This document shows positions 17,525-25,319 of a stretch of DNA of 64,000 nucleotides, in pieces. This stretch comes from JASLDZ01 sp964242895 (GTDB taxonomy: Bacteria; Pseudomonadota; Alphaproteobacteria; Caulobacterales; Caulobacteraceae), in contig CAXTBN010000007.1 in the NCBI GenBank assembly GCA_964242895.1, positions 1 through 64,000 on the forward strand. Direction: 5' to 3'. The first letter of the stretch is position 1, and every line of letters begins with the position of its first letter. A model generated the notes under the pieces. That model saw only the letters and a program-made list of their open reading frames with translations, did no database searches and was not told the origin of the DNA. The translations under genes were made by a program, and so were the position numbers.

Positions 17525-17552
17525 GGCGCGGGGCTTCGGCTCCGCGCCTTTT
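17525..17552 (+). terminator. Intrinsic terminator with UUCG tetraloop
   Basis: A 10-bp stem (GGCGCGGGGC at 17525-17534 with GCTCCGCGCC at 17539-17548, one G-U pair) closes a UUCG tetraloop and is followed by TTTT. It lies 31 bp after the glycine-zipper gene and before icd. Confidence 0.9.
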
Positions 17553-17616
17553 CTCATGGCGGGTCCGCCGCTATGAGGAGCGCCGCTCGAGCCCCTCCCC
17601 GCTTCCGGAACCCCTG

Positions 17617-18846
17617 ATGGCCCTGTCCAAGATCAAAGTCGCCAACCCCGTCGTCGACCTCGACGGCGACGAGATGACCCGGATCATCTGGAAGCTGATC
17701 AAGGACAAGCTGGTCTTCCCCTATCTCGACCTCGAGCTCGACTATTACGATCTGGGGATGGAGCACCGCGACGCCACCGACGACCAGGTGACGGTCGACG
17801 CCGCCCACGCGATCCTGAAGCACGGGGCCGGCGTGAAGTGCGCCACCATCACGCCCGACGAGGCGCGCGTGAAGGAGTTCGGCCTCAAGAAGATGTGGAA
17901 GTCGCCCAACGGCACCATCCGCAACATCCTGGGCGGCGTGATCTTCCGCGAGCCGATCATCTGCGAGAACGTGCCGCGCCTGGTCCCGGGCTGGACCCAG
18001 CCGATCGTGGTCGGCCGCCACGCCTTTGGCGACCAGTACCGCGCGACGGACTTCCTGTTCCCCGGCAAGGGCAAGCTGACCATCAAGTTCGTCGGCGACG
18101 ACGGCCAGACTATCGAGCACGAGGTGTTCCAGGCCCCAGGCGCGGGCGTGGCGATGGCCATGTACAACCTGGACGACTCGATCCGCGACTTCGCCCACGC
18201 CAGCTTCCAGTACGCCCTGAACCGCAAGTACCCCTGCTATCTCTCCACCAAGAACACGATCCTCAAGTACTACGACGGGCGGTTCAAGGACATCTTCCAG
18301 GAGGTTTTCGACGCCGAGTACAAGGACAGGTTCGCCGAGTTCGGCGGCGTCTACGAGCACCGGCTGATCGACGACATGGTGGCCAGCGCGCTGAAGTGGT
18401 CGGGCGGCTACGTTTGGGCGTGCAAGAACTACGACGGCGACGTGCAGTCCGACATCGTGGCGCAGGGCTTCGGCAGCCTCGGTCTGATGACGTCGGTGCT
18501 GCTCACGCCCGACGGCCGCACCGTCGAAGCCGAGGCCGCGCACGGCACCGTCACCCGCCACTTCCGCCAGCACCAGCGCGGCGAGTCGACCTCCACCAAC
18601 TCGGTGGCGTCGATCTTCGCCTGGACCCGCGGCCTCGCCCACCGCGCCAAGCTCGACGGCAACGCCGCGCTCGACCGCTTCGCGCACCAGCTGGAGAAGA
18701 CCACCGTCGACACGGTGCAGTCCGGCTCCATGACCAAGGACCTGGCGCTCCTGGTCGGCGACCAGCAGGGCTGGCTGACCACCGAGGGCTTCCTCGACAA
18801 GGTGAGCGAGAACCTGGAGCGCGACATGGGCGCGGCGGGCGCCTGA
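17617..18846 (+). CDS. icd: NADP-dependent isocitrate dehydrogenase
   Basis: This 409-residue enzyme is of the eukaryotic-type IDH subfamily, converting isocitrate to 2-oxoglutarate with NADPH in the TCA cycle. Signatures are DGDEMTRIIWKLIKDKL near the start, KSPNGTIRNILGG (isocitrate-binding serine), YDGRFKDIFQEVFDAEYKD, the metal-binding DDMVASALKWSGGYVWACKN and EAAHGTVTRHFR. Length agrees with mitochondrial and alphaproteobacterial IDH. It is cytoplasmic. It has its own start region after a terminator and is followed by a short-spaced DUF2939 gene. Confidence 0.97.
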   Translation: MALSKIKVANPVVDLDGDEMTRIIWKLIKDKLVFPYLDLELDYYDLGMEHRDATDDQVTVDAAHAILKHGAGVKCATITPDEARVKEFGLKKMWKSPNGTIRNILGGVIFREPIICENVPRLVPGWTQPIVVGRHAFGDQYRATDFLFPGKGKLTIKFVGDDGQTIEHEVFQAPGAGVAMAMYNLDDSIRDFAHASFQYALNRKYPCYLSTKNTILKYYDGRFKDIFQEVFDAEYKDRFAEFGGVYEHRLIDDMVASALKWSGGYVWACKNYDGDVQSDIVAQGFGSLGLMTSVLLTPDGRTVEAEAAHGTVTRHFRQHQRGESTSTNSVASIFAWTRGLAHRAKLDGNAALDRFAHQLEKTTVDTVQSGSMTKDLALLVGDQQGWLTTEGFLDKVSENLERDMGAAGA

Positions 18847-18860
18847 CGCTCGGAGCCGGC

Positions 18861-19445
18861 GTGCGCCGCTGGCTGACGGTCCTGGGCGTGGCGGCGGCGC
18901 TGTTCGCCGTCACCTTCCTCCTCTCGCCCTACTGGACGGTGTGGCGGCTGTCGCAGGCGGTCAAGGCGGGCGACGCGCGCGAGGTCGTGGCGCTGACCGA
19001 CTTCCCCGCCGTCCGCGCCAACCTGAAGCCGCAGCTGGACGGCTGGCTGCGGCGGCGCGCCGAGCACGACCGCGGCAAGCACAGCGGCTGGCTCGCCTCG
19101 TTCGAGCTGATGCTCGCGCCGCAGCTCCTGGGCAGCGCCGTGGACATGGTGGTCACGCCGGACAACCTGACCGCCATGCTGCGCTCCGGCCGCCCGCCGG
19201 ACTTCATCAGGTCCGCGCCGCCGCCGGACGACATCGCGACGCCGGCCGAGGCCGGGCCGCGCGAGCCCGCGCCCACGCACGCCGTGCGGCTGGGCTACGA
19301 GGGCGGCGACTTCGACCTGTTCCACGCCGACATCGCCAACCGCGCCCACCCAGACCGCAGCGTCACGATCAAGCTGGTGCGCCGCGGCGTGCTGCGCTGG
19401 CGCGTGGAGAGCGTGGTGCTGCCGCCGTCGGTGCTGCGGCCCTGA
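18861..19445 (+). CDS. DUF2939 family membrane-anchored protein
   Basis: This is a 194-residue protein with one N-terminal membrane helix (WLTVLGVAAALFAVTFLLSPYW) and a periplasmic domain. The signature YWTVWRLSQAVKAGDAREVVALTDFPAVRANLKPQL matches DUF2939, a family of unknown function. A C-terminal strand pair (HAVRLGYEGGDFDLFHADI; IKLVRRGVLRWRVESVVLP) finishes the domain. The GTG at 18861 lies 14 bp after the icd stop, so it is probably co-transcribed with icd, without any known functional link. Confidence 0.75.
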   Translation: MRRWLTVLGVAAALFAVTFLLSPYWTVWRLSQAVKAGDAREVVALTDFPAVRANLKPQLDGWLRRRAEHDRGKHSGWLASFELMLAPQLLGSAVDMVVTPDNLTAMLRSGRPPDFIRSAPPPDDIATPAEAGPREPAPTHAVRLGYEGGDFDLFHADIANRAHPDRSVTIKLVRRGVLRWRVESVVLPPSVLRP

Positions 19446-19454
19446 ACGCACGAA

Positions 19455-19482
19455 GGCCGGCCGGCGTCTCCGCCGACCGGCC
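19455..19482. terminator. Bidirectional stem-loop between DUF2939 and rplT genes
   Basis: GGCCGGCCGGCG (19455-19466) pairs with CGCCGACCGGCC (19471-19482) with one mismatch and a TCTC loop. It separates two convergent genes; neither side has a good T-run, so efficiency is uncertain. Confidence 0.5.
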
Positions 19483-19502
19483 TCCAAGCGAAGCGCGCGG
19501 GC

Positions 19503-19865
19503 TTAGGCCGCGGGGAGCGCGGCGCGGACCTGTTCGGCGATGGCTTTGAAGCCCGCTTCGTCGGCGCCGGCGATGTCGGCCAGCACCTTGCGGTCGAGGT
19601 CGAGGCCGGCGAGGTCCAGCCCGTGCATGAACTGGCTGTAGGTGAAGCCCTCCAGCCGCGCCGCCGCGTTGATCCGCTGGATCCATAGCGAGCGGAAGTT
19701 GCGCTTCCTGACCTTGCGGTCGCGGTAGGCGTACTGGCCGGCGCGGTCCACGGCGGCCTTGGCGGCCCGGATGGTGTTCTTGCGGCGGCCGTAGAAGCCC
19801 TTGGCCTGCTCCAGGACTTTCTTGTGCTTGGCGTGGGCGGTGACGCCCCTCTTCACGCGTGCCAT
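19503..19865 (-). CDS. rplT: 50S ribosomal protein L20
   Basis: This is a 120-residue basic protein with the L20 signature MARVKRGVTAHAKHKKVL, GFYGRRKNTIRAAKAAVDRA and RDRKVRKRNFRSLWIQRINA. It binds 23S rRNA early in 50S assembly and in several bacteria represses its own operon. It follows rpmI by 48 bp. The downstream pheS/pheT genes often seen next are absent; a convergent metabolic gene lies there instead. Confidence 0.98.
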   Translation of the reverse strand: MARVKRGVTAHAKHKKVLEQAKGFYGRRKNTIRAAKAAVDRAGQYAYRDRKVRKRNFRSLWIQRINAAARLEGFTYSQFMHGLDLAGLDLDRKVLADIAGADEAGFKAIAEQVRAALPAA

Positions 19866-19913
19866 GTCATCTCACCTGTAATCTTGAATGGGGAACGAAG
19901 GAACGGGCCGGCT

Positions 19914-20111
19914 TCAGCCGTAGGGCATGAAGTGCTTGATGGCCTTGGCGTCCGGATCGGACATCACCTTGGTCCCGCGATTGGTGCGGATGTACTTGGA
20001 GTTGTGGCTGAGCAGACGATGGCGCTTGCCGGCGACGCCGGCCTTCACGTGCCCGGAGGCGGTGATCTTGAAGCGTTTCTTGACGCCCGACTTGGTCTTG
20101 AGCTTAGACAT
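19914..20111 (-). CDS. rpmI: 50S ribosomal protein L35
   Basis: This 65-residue protein has the L35 signature KLKTKSGVKKRFKITASGHVK and HRLLSHNSKYIRTNRGT. The ATG at 20111 gives the usual MxKxKTKSG N-terminus; an ATG two codons upstream (20117) is in frame but would lengthen it atypically. It is co-transcribed with rplT. infC, its usual upstream partner, is 2.5 kb away. Confidence 0.97.
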   Translation of the reverse strand: MSKLKTKSGVKKRFKITASGHVKAGVAGKRHRLLSHNSKYIRTNRGTKVMSDPDAKAIKHFMPYG

Positions 20112-20229
20112 TTCCATGCGGGTGAGCGGCGAAGCCCCCCGTCCTCTGTAGGCATGACGAACCGCCCAGGCATGTCTAGGGCCCGGCCGTTCGGAAGGCG
20201 GCGCTTGTAACGGACAAGCCGCCGCGAGG

Positions 20230-21852
20230 CTAGCCCCCGCTCGGGTCGGGGTAGCGGAACGGGTCGCTGTCGGCGGGCTGTGTGGGTGCGGCGTTGCGCG
20301 GCAGGGGCTCATCGCGGTCGGCCGCGGCGAGCAGGAACGCGGCCATGATCACCGCGGCCTGGCGCATGTCGGCGGCGCGCAGGTGGTCGTAGGTGTCCAT
20401 GTCGGTGTGGTGCACCACGCTCTCGTAGTCGAGCGGGTCCTGGATGAACTGGAAGGCGGGCAGGCCCAGCCTGCTCATGAACACGTGGTCCGTCGAACCC
20501 GTGGCGCGCGCCACAACCGTCGAGGCGCCGAGCGAGGCGAAGGGCTGCAGCCACTCGCGGAAGATCGGCGCCACGGCGAAGTTGCCTTCCGTGAAGATTC
20601 CGCGGATCTTCCCTGAGCCGTTGTCCAGGTTGAAGTAGGCGGCGAGGTCGCCGTAGCCCGGCCGCGGCGTGATCGGGAAGGTCGGTGCGCCGTAGTAGGG
20701 CCCGGCGTCGGCCAGCGCCCTGACCGTGTTCGCCGGGCGCGCGGCGATGTACTTGTCCACGTAGGCGTAGGAGCCCAGGAGCCCCTCCTCCTCCCCGGCC
20801 CAAAGGGCGAAGCGGATGGTGCGCTTGGGGTGCACGTCCATGGCGGCCAGCAGGCGCGCGGCCTCCATCACCACCGCCGAGCCCGCGCCGTTGTCGGCGG
20901 CGCCGTCGCCCGCCACCCAGCTGTCCAGGTGCGCGCCGGCCATGACATAGCCCGCCTTGGGGTCGCGGCCGGGGATGTCGGCCAGCACGTTGTTGGCGCG
21001 CGTGTCGCCGTCGACGAAGCGGACCTGGCTGTCGATCTCCAGGGTGACGGGGCCGAGCTTGGCCAGGCGCGCGAGGCGGCGGTAGTCCTCTGCGCCCATC
21101 TCGACGGCGGGCAGCGGCGGCGTGTCGCCGACGCGAAAGCCGTTGCCCTCGCCGTGCAGCCGGCCGTCGTCGGAGCGGGACATCACCACGTAGGCGAGCG
21201 CGCCCTCCGCCTTGAGGAACTGCTCCAGCTTGCGGCGCGCGCCGATGCGCTCGACGGTGCGCGCGTCAGCTCCGGCGTCGGTCTCCGGCTGGCGATAGTC
21301 ACTGAGCTTGGCGAAGTCGGCGTCGGTCCAGCGCTTGAAGGGCGGCTCTAGATCGTCCCTGGGCGGAGCGGGCCAGCTCACCAGCACGATCTTGCCGCGC
21401 AGCTTGCCGCGGTAGTCGGCGAAGTTCCGCTCCGGATCGCGGAAGCTCACAGGGGCCACGACGACGGGCGCGGTGAGCGTGCCCTTGGTCGGCGGCGTCC
21501 ACGCGGTGGGGATCGCCTTGAGCACCTGCACGCGCGGGGTCACCATCCGCACCGTCGACTTCTCGATCTCCCACCCGCGGCCGAACTCGAACGGGTCGAG
21601 GCGCACGTTCTTGAGGCCCCACTCGCGAAACTTGCCGCTGGTCCAGGTCTCCGCCTGGCGCATGGCGGGCGAGTTGGTCATGCGGCCGCCGATCTCGTCG
21701 GACAGGTGCGCCACGATCTGCATCACCTGCCCGTGGTTGAATTCAGCGTCGGCCAGCCGATTGACCGTGTTCGGGTCCACGCCCTGGGCGGCGAACGCCG
21801 GCGAGGCCAGGAGGGCGGCGGAGGAGACGGCGGCGGCGAGACGATGGCGCAT
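20230..21852 (-). CDS. Secreted M28-family zinc peptidase with inserted PA-like domain
   Basis: This 540-residue exported peptidase has a signal peptide (MRHRLAAAVSSAALLASPAFA) and an N-terminal region containing DEIGGRMTNSPA. A protease-associated-like insert follows (GKIVLVSWPAPPRDDLEP to YVVMSRSDDGR), then the M28 catalytic domain with GAHLDSWVAGDGAADNGAG (zinc ligands His308 and Asp320) and ALWAGEEEGLLGS (catalytic/ligand Glu354-355). The last ligand is likely in SVVHHTDMDTYDHL. It probably acts as an aminopeptidase or carboxypeptidase in the periplasm. The ATG at 21852 is chosen because it starts the signal peptide; the open frame continues 28 codons upstream. It separates psiE from rpmI. 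Confidence 0.9.
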   Translation of the reverse strand: MRHRLAAAVSSAALLASPAFAAQGVDPNTVNRLADAEFNHGQVMQIVAHLSDEIGGRMTNSPAMRQAETWTSGKFREWGLKNVRLDPFEFGRGWEIEKSTVRMVTPRVQVLKAIPTAWTPPTKGTLTAPVVVAPVSFRDPERNFADYRGKLRGKIVLVSWPAPPRDDLEPPFKRWTDADFAKLSDYRQPETDAGADARTVERIGARRKLEQFLKAEGALAYVVMSRSDDGRLHGEGNGFRVGDTPPLPAVEMGAEDYRRLARLAKLGPVTLEIDSQVRFVDGDTRANNVLADIPGRDPKAGYVMAGAHLDSWVAGDGAADNGAGSAVVMEAARLLAAMDVHPKRTIRFALWAGEEEGLLGSYAYVDKYIAARPANTVRALADAGPYYGAPTFPITPRPGYGDLAAYFNLDNGSGKIRGIFTEGNFAVAPIFREWLQPFASLGASTVVARATGSTDHVFMSRLGLPAFQFIQDPLDYESVVHHTDMDTYDHLRAADMRQAAVIMAAFLLAAADRDEPLPRNAAPTQPADSDPFRYPDPSGG

Positions 21853-22011
21853 CGGAAGCCCTGGCTGATCGGAGAGCGTGACCGTAGCCGCCGACGCCCC
21901 GCGTTCAAGGGCGTCCGCCGGGTGAGGAGCCCGCATCGGCGGCGACGGCCTAGGCGTCAGCGCGCGGCGCAGCTACGCTCGCCGCCGTCGGTCATCCGGG
22001 GAGGCGGTGCG

Positions 22012-22512
22012 GTGGACGAGCAGGCGCCGGCGGCGGAGCGTCACGCGGAGGAACTCGCCCAGCGCGCGCCCGCCCTCGTGGTCATCGCCGAGCGGTGGAT
22101 CTCGATCGTGATCGCCGCCTTCCTGGTGCTGGCCGCCCTGCTGGCGCTCGGCGTGGCGGCCGTGCGGCTGGTCGAGGGGCTGCTGCACGCCGGGCTCGAC
22201 GCCCGGCTCATCGTCATCGTGGTCGACCACCTGCTGCTGGTGCTGGTGCTGGTCGAGATCCTACACACCGTACGCCAGTCGATCGAGGCGCGGGAGCTGC
22301 AGGCCGAGCCGTTCCTGATCGTGGGCCTGATCGCGACGGTGCGGCGCATCCTCCTGGTCACGCTCGAGACCTCGGACGCCGGCATGACTCCGCACGGACA
22401 GGCGCAGGGGTTCGAGCACAACATGATCGAGCTCGGCGTGCTGGGCGGCCTCACCGCCGTGCTGGTCGCCTCGATCTTCGTGGCGCGCCGCAGCCGGGTG
22501 AAGGCGCGGTAG
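22012..22512 (+). CDS. PsiE-family membrane protein
   Basis: This is a 166-residue inner-membrane protein with about four helices (ISIVIAAFLVLAALLALGVAAV, RLIVIVVDHLLLVLVLVEIL, PFLIVGLIATVRRILLV, LGVLGGLTAVLVASIF), a pattern of the phosphate-starvation-inducible PsiE family. The charged motif HTVRQSIEARELQAEPFL between helices 2 and 3 is conserved in that family. Function is unknown even in E. coli. The GTG at 22012 is preceded by GGGGAGG at a 7-nt spacing. It is divergent from the M28 peptidase gene and convergent with infC. Confidence 0.8.
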   Translation: MDEQAPAAERHAEELAQRAPALVVIAERWISIVIAAFLVLAALLALGVAAVRLVEGLLHAGLDARLIVIVVDHLLLVLVLVEILHTVRQSIEARELQAEPFLIVGLIATVRRILLVTLETSDAGMTPHGQAQGFEHNMIELGVLGGLTAVLVASIFVARRSRVKAR

Positions 22513-22542
22513 GCGTCGCAGCCGACGCTGCCTGAGTGCGAA

Positions 22543-22564
22543 CACCCGGCCGCGAAGCCGGGTG
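22543..22564. terminator. Stem-loop between convergent psiE-family gene and infC
   Basis: CACCCGGC (22543-22550) pairs with GCCGGGTG (22557-22564) around a CGCGAA loop. It lies in the 80-bp gap between two converging genes. There is no U-tract on either strand, so termination would be weak or Rho-assisted. Confidence 0.4.
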
Positions 22565-22592
22565 GCGAGATCACGTCGAAGGTCGGCTCCGC

Positions 22593-23126
22593 TCAGCGCG
22601 GGGCAAGGATCATGATCATCTGCTTGCCCTCCATGCGGGGCTCGTACTCGACCTTGGCCAGGGGCTCGAAGTCGACCTTCACCTGCTGCAAGAGCTTCAT
22701 GCCCAGTTCGGGGTGAGCCAGTTCGCGGCCGCGGAAGCGTAGCGTCACCTTGACCTTGTCGCCCTCCTCGAAGAAGCGCGTCATGGCCTTGGCTTTCACG
22801 TCATAGTCGTGGGTGTCGATGTTCGGACGAAGCTTGATCTCCTTGATCTCGACCACATGCTGCTTCTTCCGCGCCTCGTTCTTCTTCTTCTGCTCCTGGA
22901 ATTTGTGCTTGCCATAGTCCAGGATCTTGCAGACGGGCGGATCGGCGTTGGGAACGATCTCCACGAGGTCGAGCCCGACCTCCTGCGCGGCTTCCAGTGC
23001 GGAGCTCATGGGCATGATCCCCTGCTTCTCACCGTTCTGGTCGATGAGCAGGACGCGGGGGACGCGGATGTCTTCGTTCATGCGCGGACCGTCTTTGACG
23101 GGCGGCGCTTGCATGGGGCGGCGGAT
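22593..23126 (-). CDS. infC: Translation initiation factor IF-3, probable AUC start
   Basis: This 177-residue IF-3 carries both domains: the N-terminal GLDLVEIVPNADPPVCKILDYGK and the C-terminal KVTLRFRGRELAHPELG with KMEG-like RMEGKQMIMILAPR. IF-3 prevents premature subunit joining and checks the start codon. The best start is an ATC at 23126: it is preceded by CGGAGAG at a 6-nt spacing and gives an N-terminus (I/M)RRPMQAPPVKDGPR resembling other alphaproteobacterial IF-3 proteins that begin MRRP. The ATG at 23114 lies too far (18 nt) from that ribosome-binding site, and a GTG at 23162 adds unrelated residues. Rare starts on infC are a known autoregulation device. Confidence 0.95.
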   Translation of the reverse strand: MRRPMQAPPVKDGPRMNEDIRVPRVLLIDQNGEKQGIMPMSSALEAAQEVGLDLVEIVPNADPPVCKILDYGKHKFQEQKKKNEARKKQHVVEIKEIKLRPNIDTHDYDVKAKAMTRFFEEGDKVKVTLRFRGRELAHPELGMKLLQQVKVDFEPLAKVEYEPRMEGKQMIMILAPR

Positions 23127-23193
23127 AGGCGGCTCTCCGAGGTTGTTGATCGTCTGCTGCACGGCCGCGCGGAGCGGTCGTGCATTCTTGAGC

Positions 23194-24156
23194 TTATATC
23201 GGTTCGCGCGGGGCGCCTATCAACGGCTCTGCGGCGGAAAGGACAGCGTCTACGTCGAGCGACGCGAGTGGGTCCGCGCGCAGCACGGCGACGGCGCGGC
23301 CGCGAGGCGCGCACAGGGCGGGATCGCTCTCCGGGCCGAACAGCACCAGCGTCGGCGCGCCGGTCGCGGCGAGCAAATGCACAGGGCCGGTGTCGTTGCC
23401 GACCACGAGCGCGGCGCCCGCGCCGAGCGCCGCCAGCTGGTCGAGGTCGGTGCGGCCCGTGAGGTCGCGCGCGGGCGAGGCGTCGGCGACCTCGCGGCCG
23501 AGCTCGCGCTCGCCGGCCCCCCCCGCCACCGCGGACACGAGCCTCCTCGCGGCGAAGCGGCGGGCGAGCCCGGCGTAGCGCTCGGCGGGCCAGCGCTTGC
23601 CCGGCCGGTGCGGCGAGGCGCCCGGGACCAACAGGATGTAGGGCGCGGGCGGGGCGAGGCCGGCCAGGTCGGCGCGGCCTGCCATGAAGGCGAGGTCGGG
23701 CGCGGGGGCCGTCCCCGGCGCGGTGGGCGCGTCGGGCCAGATCCCGGCGTCGCGCAGCTGGCCGGCCTGGCGCTCCAGCGTGTGCATGGCGTCGCGGTGC
23801 GGGTCGCGGTGCGGATGCGAGGCGCCGGGCGCGATCCCGGACCACTCGGGCGGGCGCGGCAGCAGCGCGAGACGCAGGGCGGAGGATCGGTCGGAGGTCT
23901 GGAGGTCGTATATGCGCGCGTAGTCGCGGCGGCGCAGGCGGCTCCAGAGAGCCAGCGTGGCCGTGGGTCCTCGGGGACGGCCGTCATCCCACACGCGGTC
24001 GGCGAGGCCGCTGGCGGCGAAGAGCCCGGCGTAGGGTGGCGTGGTCAGCACCTCCAGCTCGGCGTCGGGATGGGCGGCGCGGATGCGCGCCAACGGGCCG
24101 AACGCCTGCACGACGTCGCCCAGCCCGCCGAACTTGATCACGAGGATGCGGCTCAC
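23194..24156 (-). CDS. Glycosyltransferase family 9 (ADP-heptose:LPS heptosyltransferase-like)
   Basis: This is a 320-residue GT-B enzyme. The N-terminus RILVIKFGGLGDVVQAFGPL is the heptosyltransferase signature, and the C-terminal half has ILLVPGASPHRPGKRWPAERYAGLA and LVVGNDTGPVHLLAATGAPTLVLFGPE, the nucleotide-sugar site. It probably transfers a heptose or related sugar to the LPS core at the cytoplasmic face of the inner membrane. The GTG at 24156 overlaps the stop of the upstream glycosyltransferase (GTGA). The two together suggest core oligosaccharide synthesis. Confidence 0.9.
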   Translation of the reverse strand: MSRILVIKFGGLGDVVQAFGPLARIRAAHPDAELEVLTTPPYAGLFAASGLADRVWDDGRPRGPTATLALWSRLRRRDYARIYDLQTSDRSSALRLALLPRPPEWSGIAPGASHPHRDPHRDAMHTLERQAGQLRDAGIWPDAPTAPGTAPAPDLAFMAGRADLAGLAPPAPYILLVPGASPHRPGKRWPAERYAGLARRFAARRLVSAVAGGAGERELGREVADASPARDLTGRTDLDQLAALGAGAALVVGNDTGPVHLLAATGAPTLVLFGPESDPALCAPRGRAVAVLRADPLASLDVDAVLSAAEPLIGAPREPI

Positions 24157-25295
24157 GCCGCCTCCAGCAGGCGCGCATAGGCGGCGAGGGTCGCGTCCGT
24201 CATGGCGGCGAGGCCGTAGCGGGCGGCGTTGCGGCGGCCCGCCTCGCCCATGGCGGCGCGCTCGGCGGGGCCGAGCGCTGCGGCGCGGCGCAGGGCCTTC
24301 GCCCAAGCGTCCGGGTCGCCGGGAGTCACCAGCCAACCGGTCTCCCCGTCGAGAACCGTCTCGCAAGGCGCTCCGTGCGCGGCGGCGAGCACCGGGCGCG
24401 CCATCGCCTGCGGCTCCACGGCCGTGCGCCCGAAAGCCTCGGGCGTGGTGGAGGGCGCGCAGGCGACGTCGCAGGCGGCGTAGGCCGCGGCCACGTCGTC
24501 CACGTGCCCGACGAGGCGAACACGCTCGGCGACGCCGCGCTCGACGGCGAGCCGCCGGAGCTCGTCGGCGAACCCGGTGCGGCCGCCGCCGTCCCCGGCC
24601 AGCACCAGCACGGCGTCCAGCCCGGAGCGTGCGAGCGCCTCGATCAGGAGCGCCTGCCCCTTCCAGCGCGTCAGCCGGCCGGCGAGCAGGAAGACGAGGC
24701 GGCGCTCGGGGGAGCCCAGCTCCAAGCGGACGCGGGCGGCCGCCAGGCGCTCCGGCCCGACCGCGTCCGGGTCGAACAGGGCGAGATCGGTCCCGCGCGG
24801 GATGGTGAGGACACGCGCCGGGTCGGTCCCGTGCTCCGCCAGCAGGTGGTCGCGAGTGAAGGCGCTGTTGGCGATCACGAGGTCGCCGCGCGCCATCACC
24901 GAGTTGTAGGACCGCTTCAGCGGCCCGCGCGCGCTGTGCACGCCGGCGTAGGTGGTCACGAACGCCGTCCCGGTGCGCCGGGCGGCCAGGAGCGCCGACC
25001 AGGCGGGCGCGCGCGAGCGGGCGTGGATCAGCGACACGCGTTCGCGCCGGACCACCTCCGCCAAGCGGCCGGCGTTGCGCCAGAGGACGGCGGGGTTCTT
25101 CGAGGCGAGCGGCAGGCGCACCAGCTCCCCTCCCCGCGCGGCCAGTTCGGGCTCCAGCCGGCCGCCGACGCTGGCGACCAGCGCGCGACCGCCCGCGGCG
25201 GCGACCGCGGCGGCGACGTCCAGCGTCGTGCGCTCCACCCCGCCGGCGTTCAGCGCGGGGACGACCTGCAAAATGACGGCGCCGGGCGGGAGCAC
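24153..25295 (-). CDS. Glycosyltransferase family 4
   Basis: This is a 380-residue retaining GT-B glycosyltransferase. The acceptor half begins ILQVVPALNAGGVERTTLDVA, a typical GT4 opening; the donor half has FLLAGRLTRWKGQALLIEAL and SCACDVACAPSTTPEAFG-like EX7E region (PSTTPEAFGRTAVEPQAMARPV). It would extend LPS core or another envelope glycan. It lies between eipA (24 bp upstream) and the GT9 gene (overlapping), all on one strand, in an envelope-biogenesis group. Sugar and acceptor are unknown. Confidence 0.9.
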   Translation of the reverse strand: MLPPGAVILQVVPALNAGGVERTTLDVAAAVAAAGGRALVASVGGRLEPELAARGGELVRLPLASKNPAVLWRNAGRLAEVVRRERVSLIHARSRAPAWSALLAARRTGTAFVTTYAGVHSARGPLKRSYNSVMARGDLVIANSAFTRDHLLAEHGTDPARVLTIPRGTDLALFDPDAVGPERLAAARVRLELGSPERRLVFLLAGRLTRWKGQALLIEALARSGLDAVLVLAGDGGGRTGFADELRRLAVERGVAERVRLVGHVDDVAAAYAACDVACAPSTTPEAFGRTAVEPQAMARPVLAAAHGAPCETVLDGETGWLVTPGDPDAWAKALRRAAALGPAERAAMGEAGRRNAARYGLAAMTDATLAAYARLLEAA

Positions 25296-25319
25296 GCGGG
25301 CTCCCTTAGGCGCGCAGGC

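Noticed and set aside
23114..23162. infC start at ATG 23114 or GTG 23162
   Set aside because: The ribosome-binding site spacing and N-terminal similarity favour ATC 23126, though the ATG remains possible.
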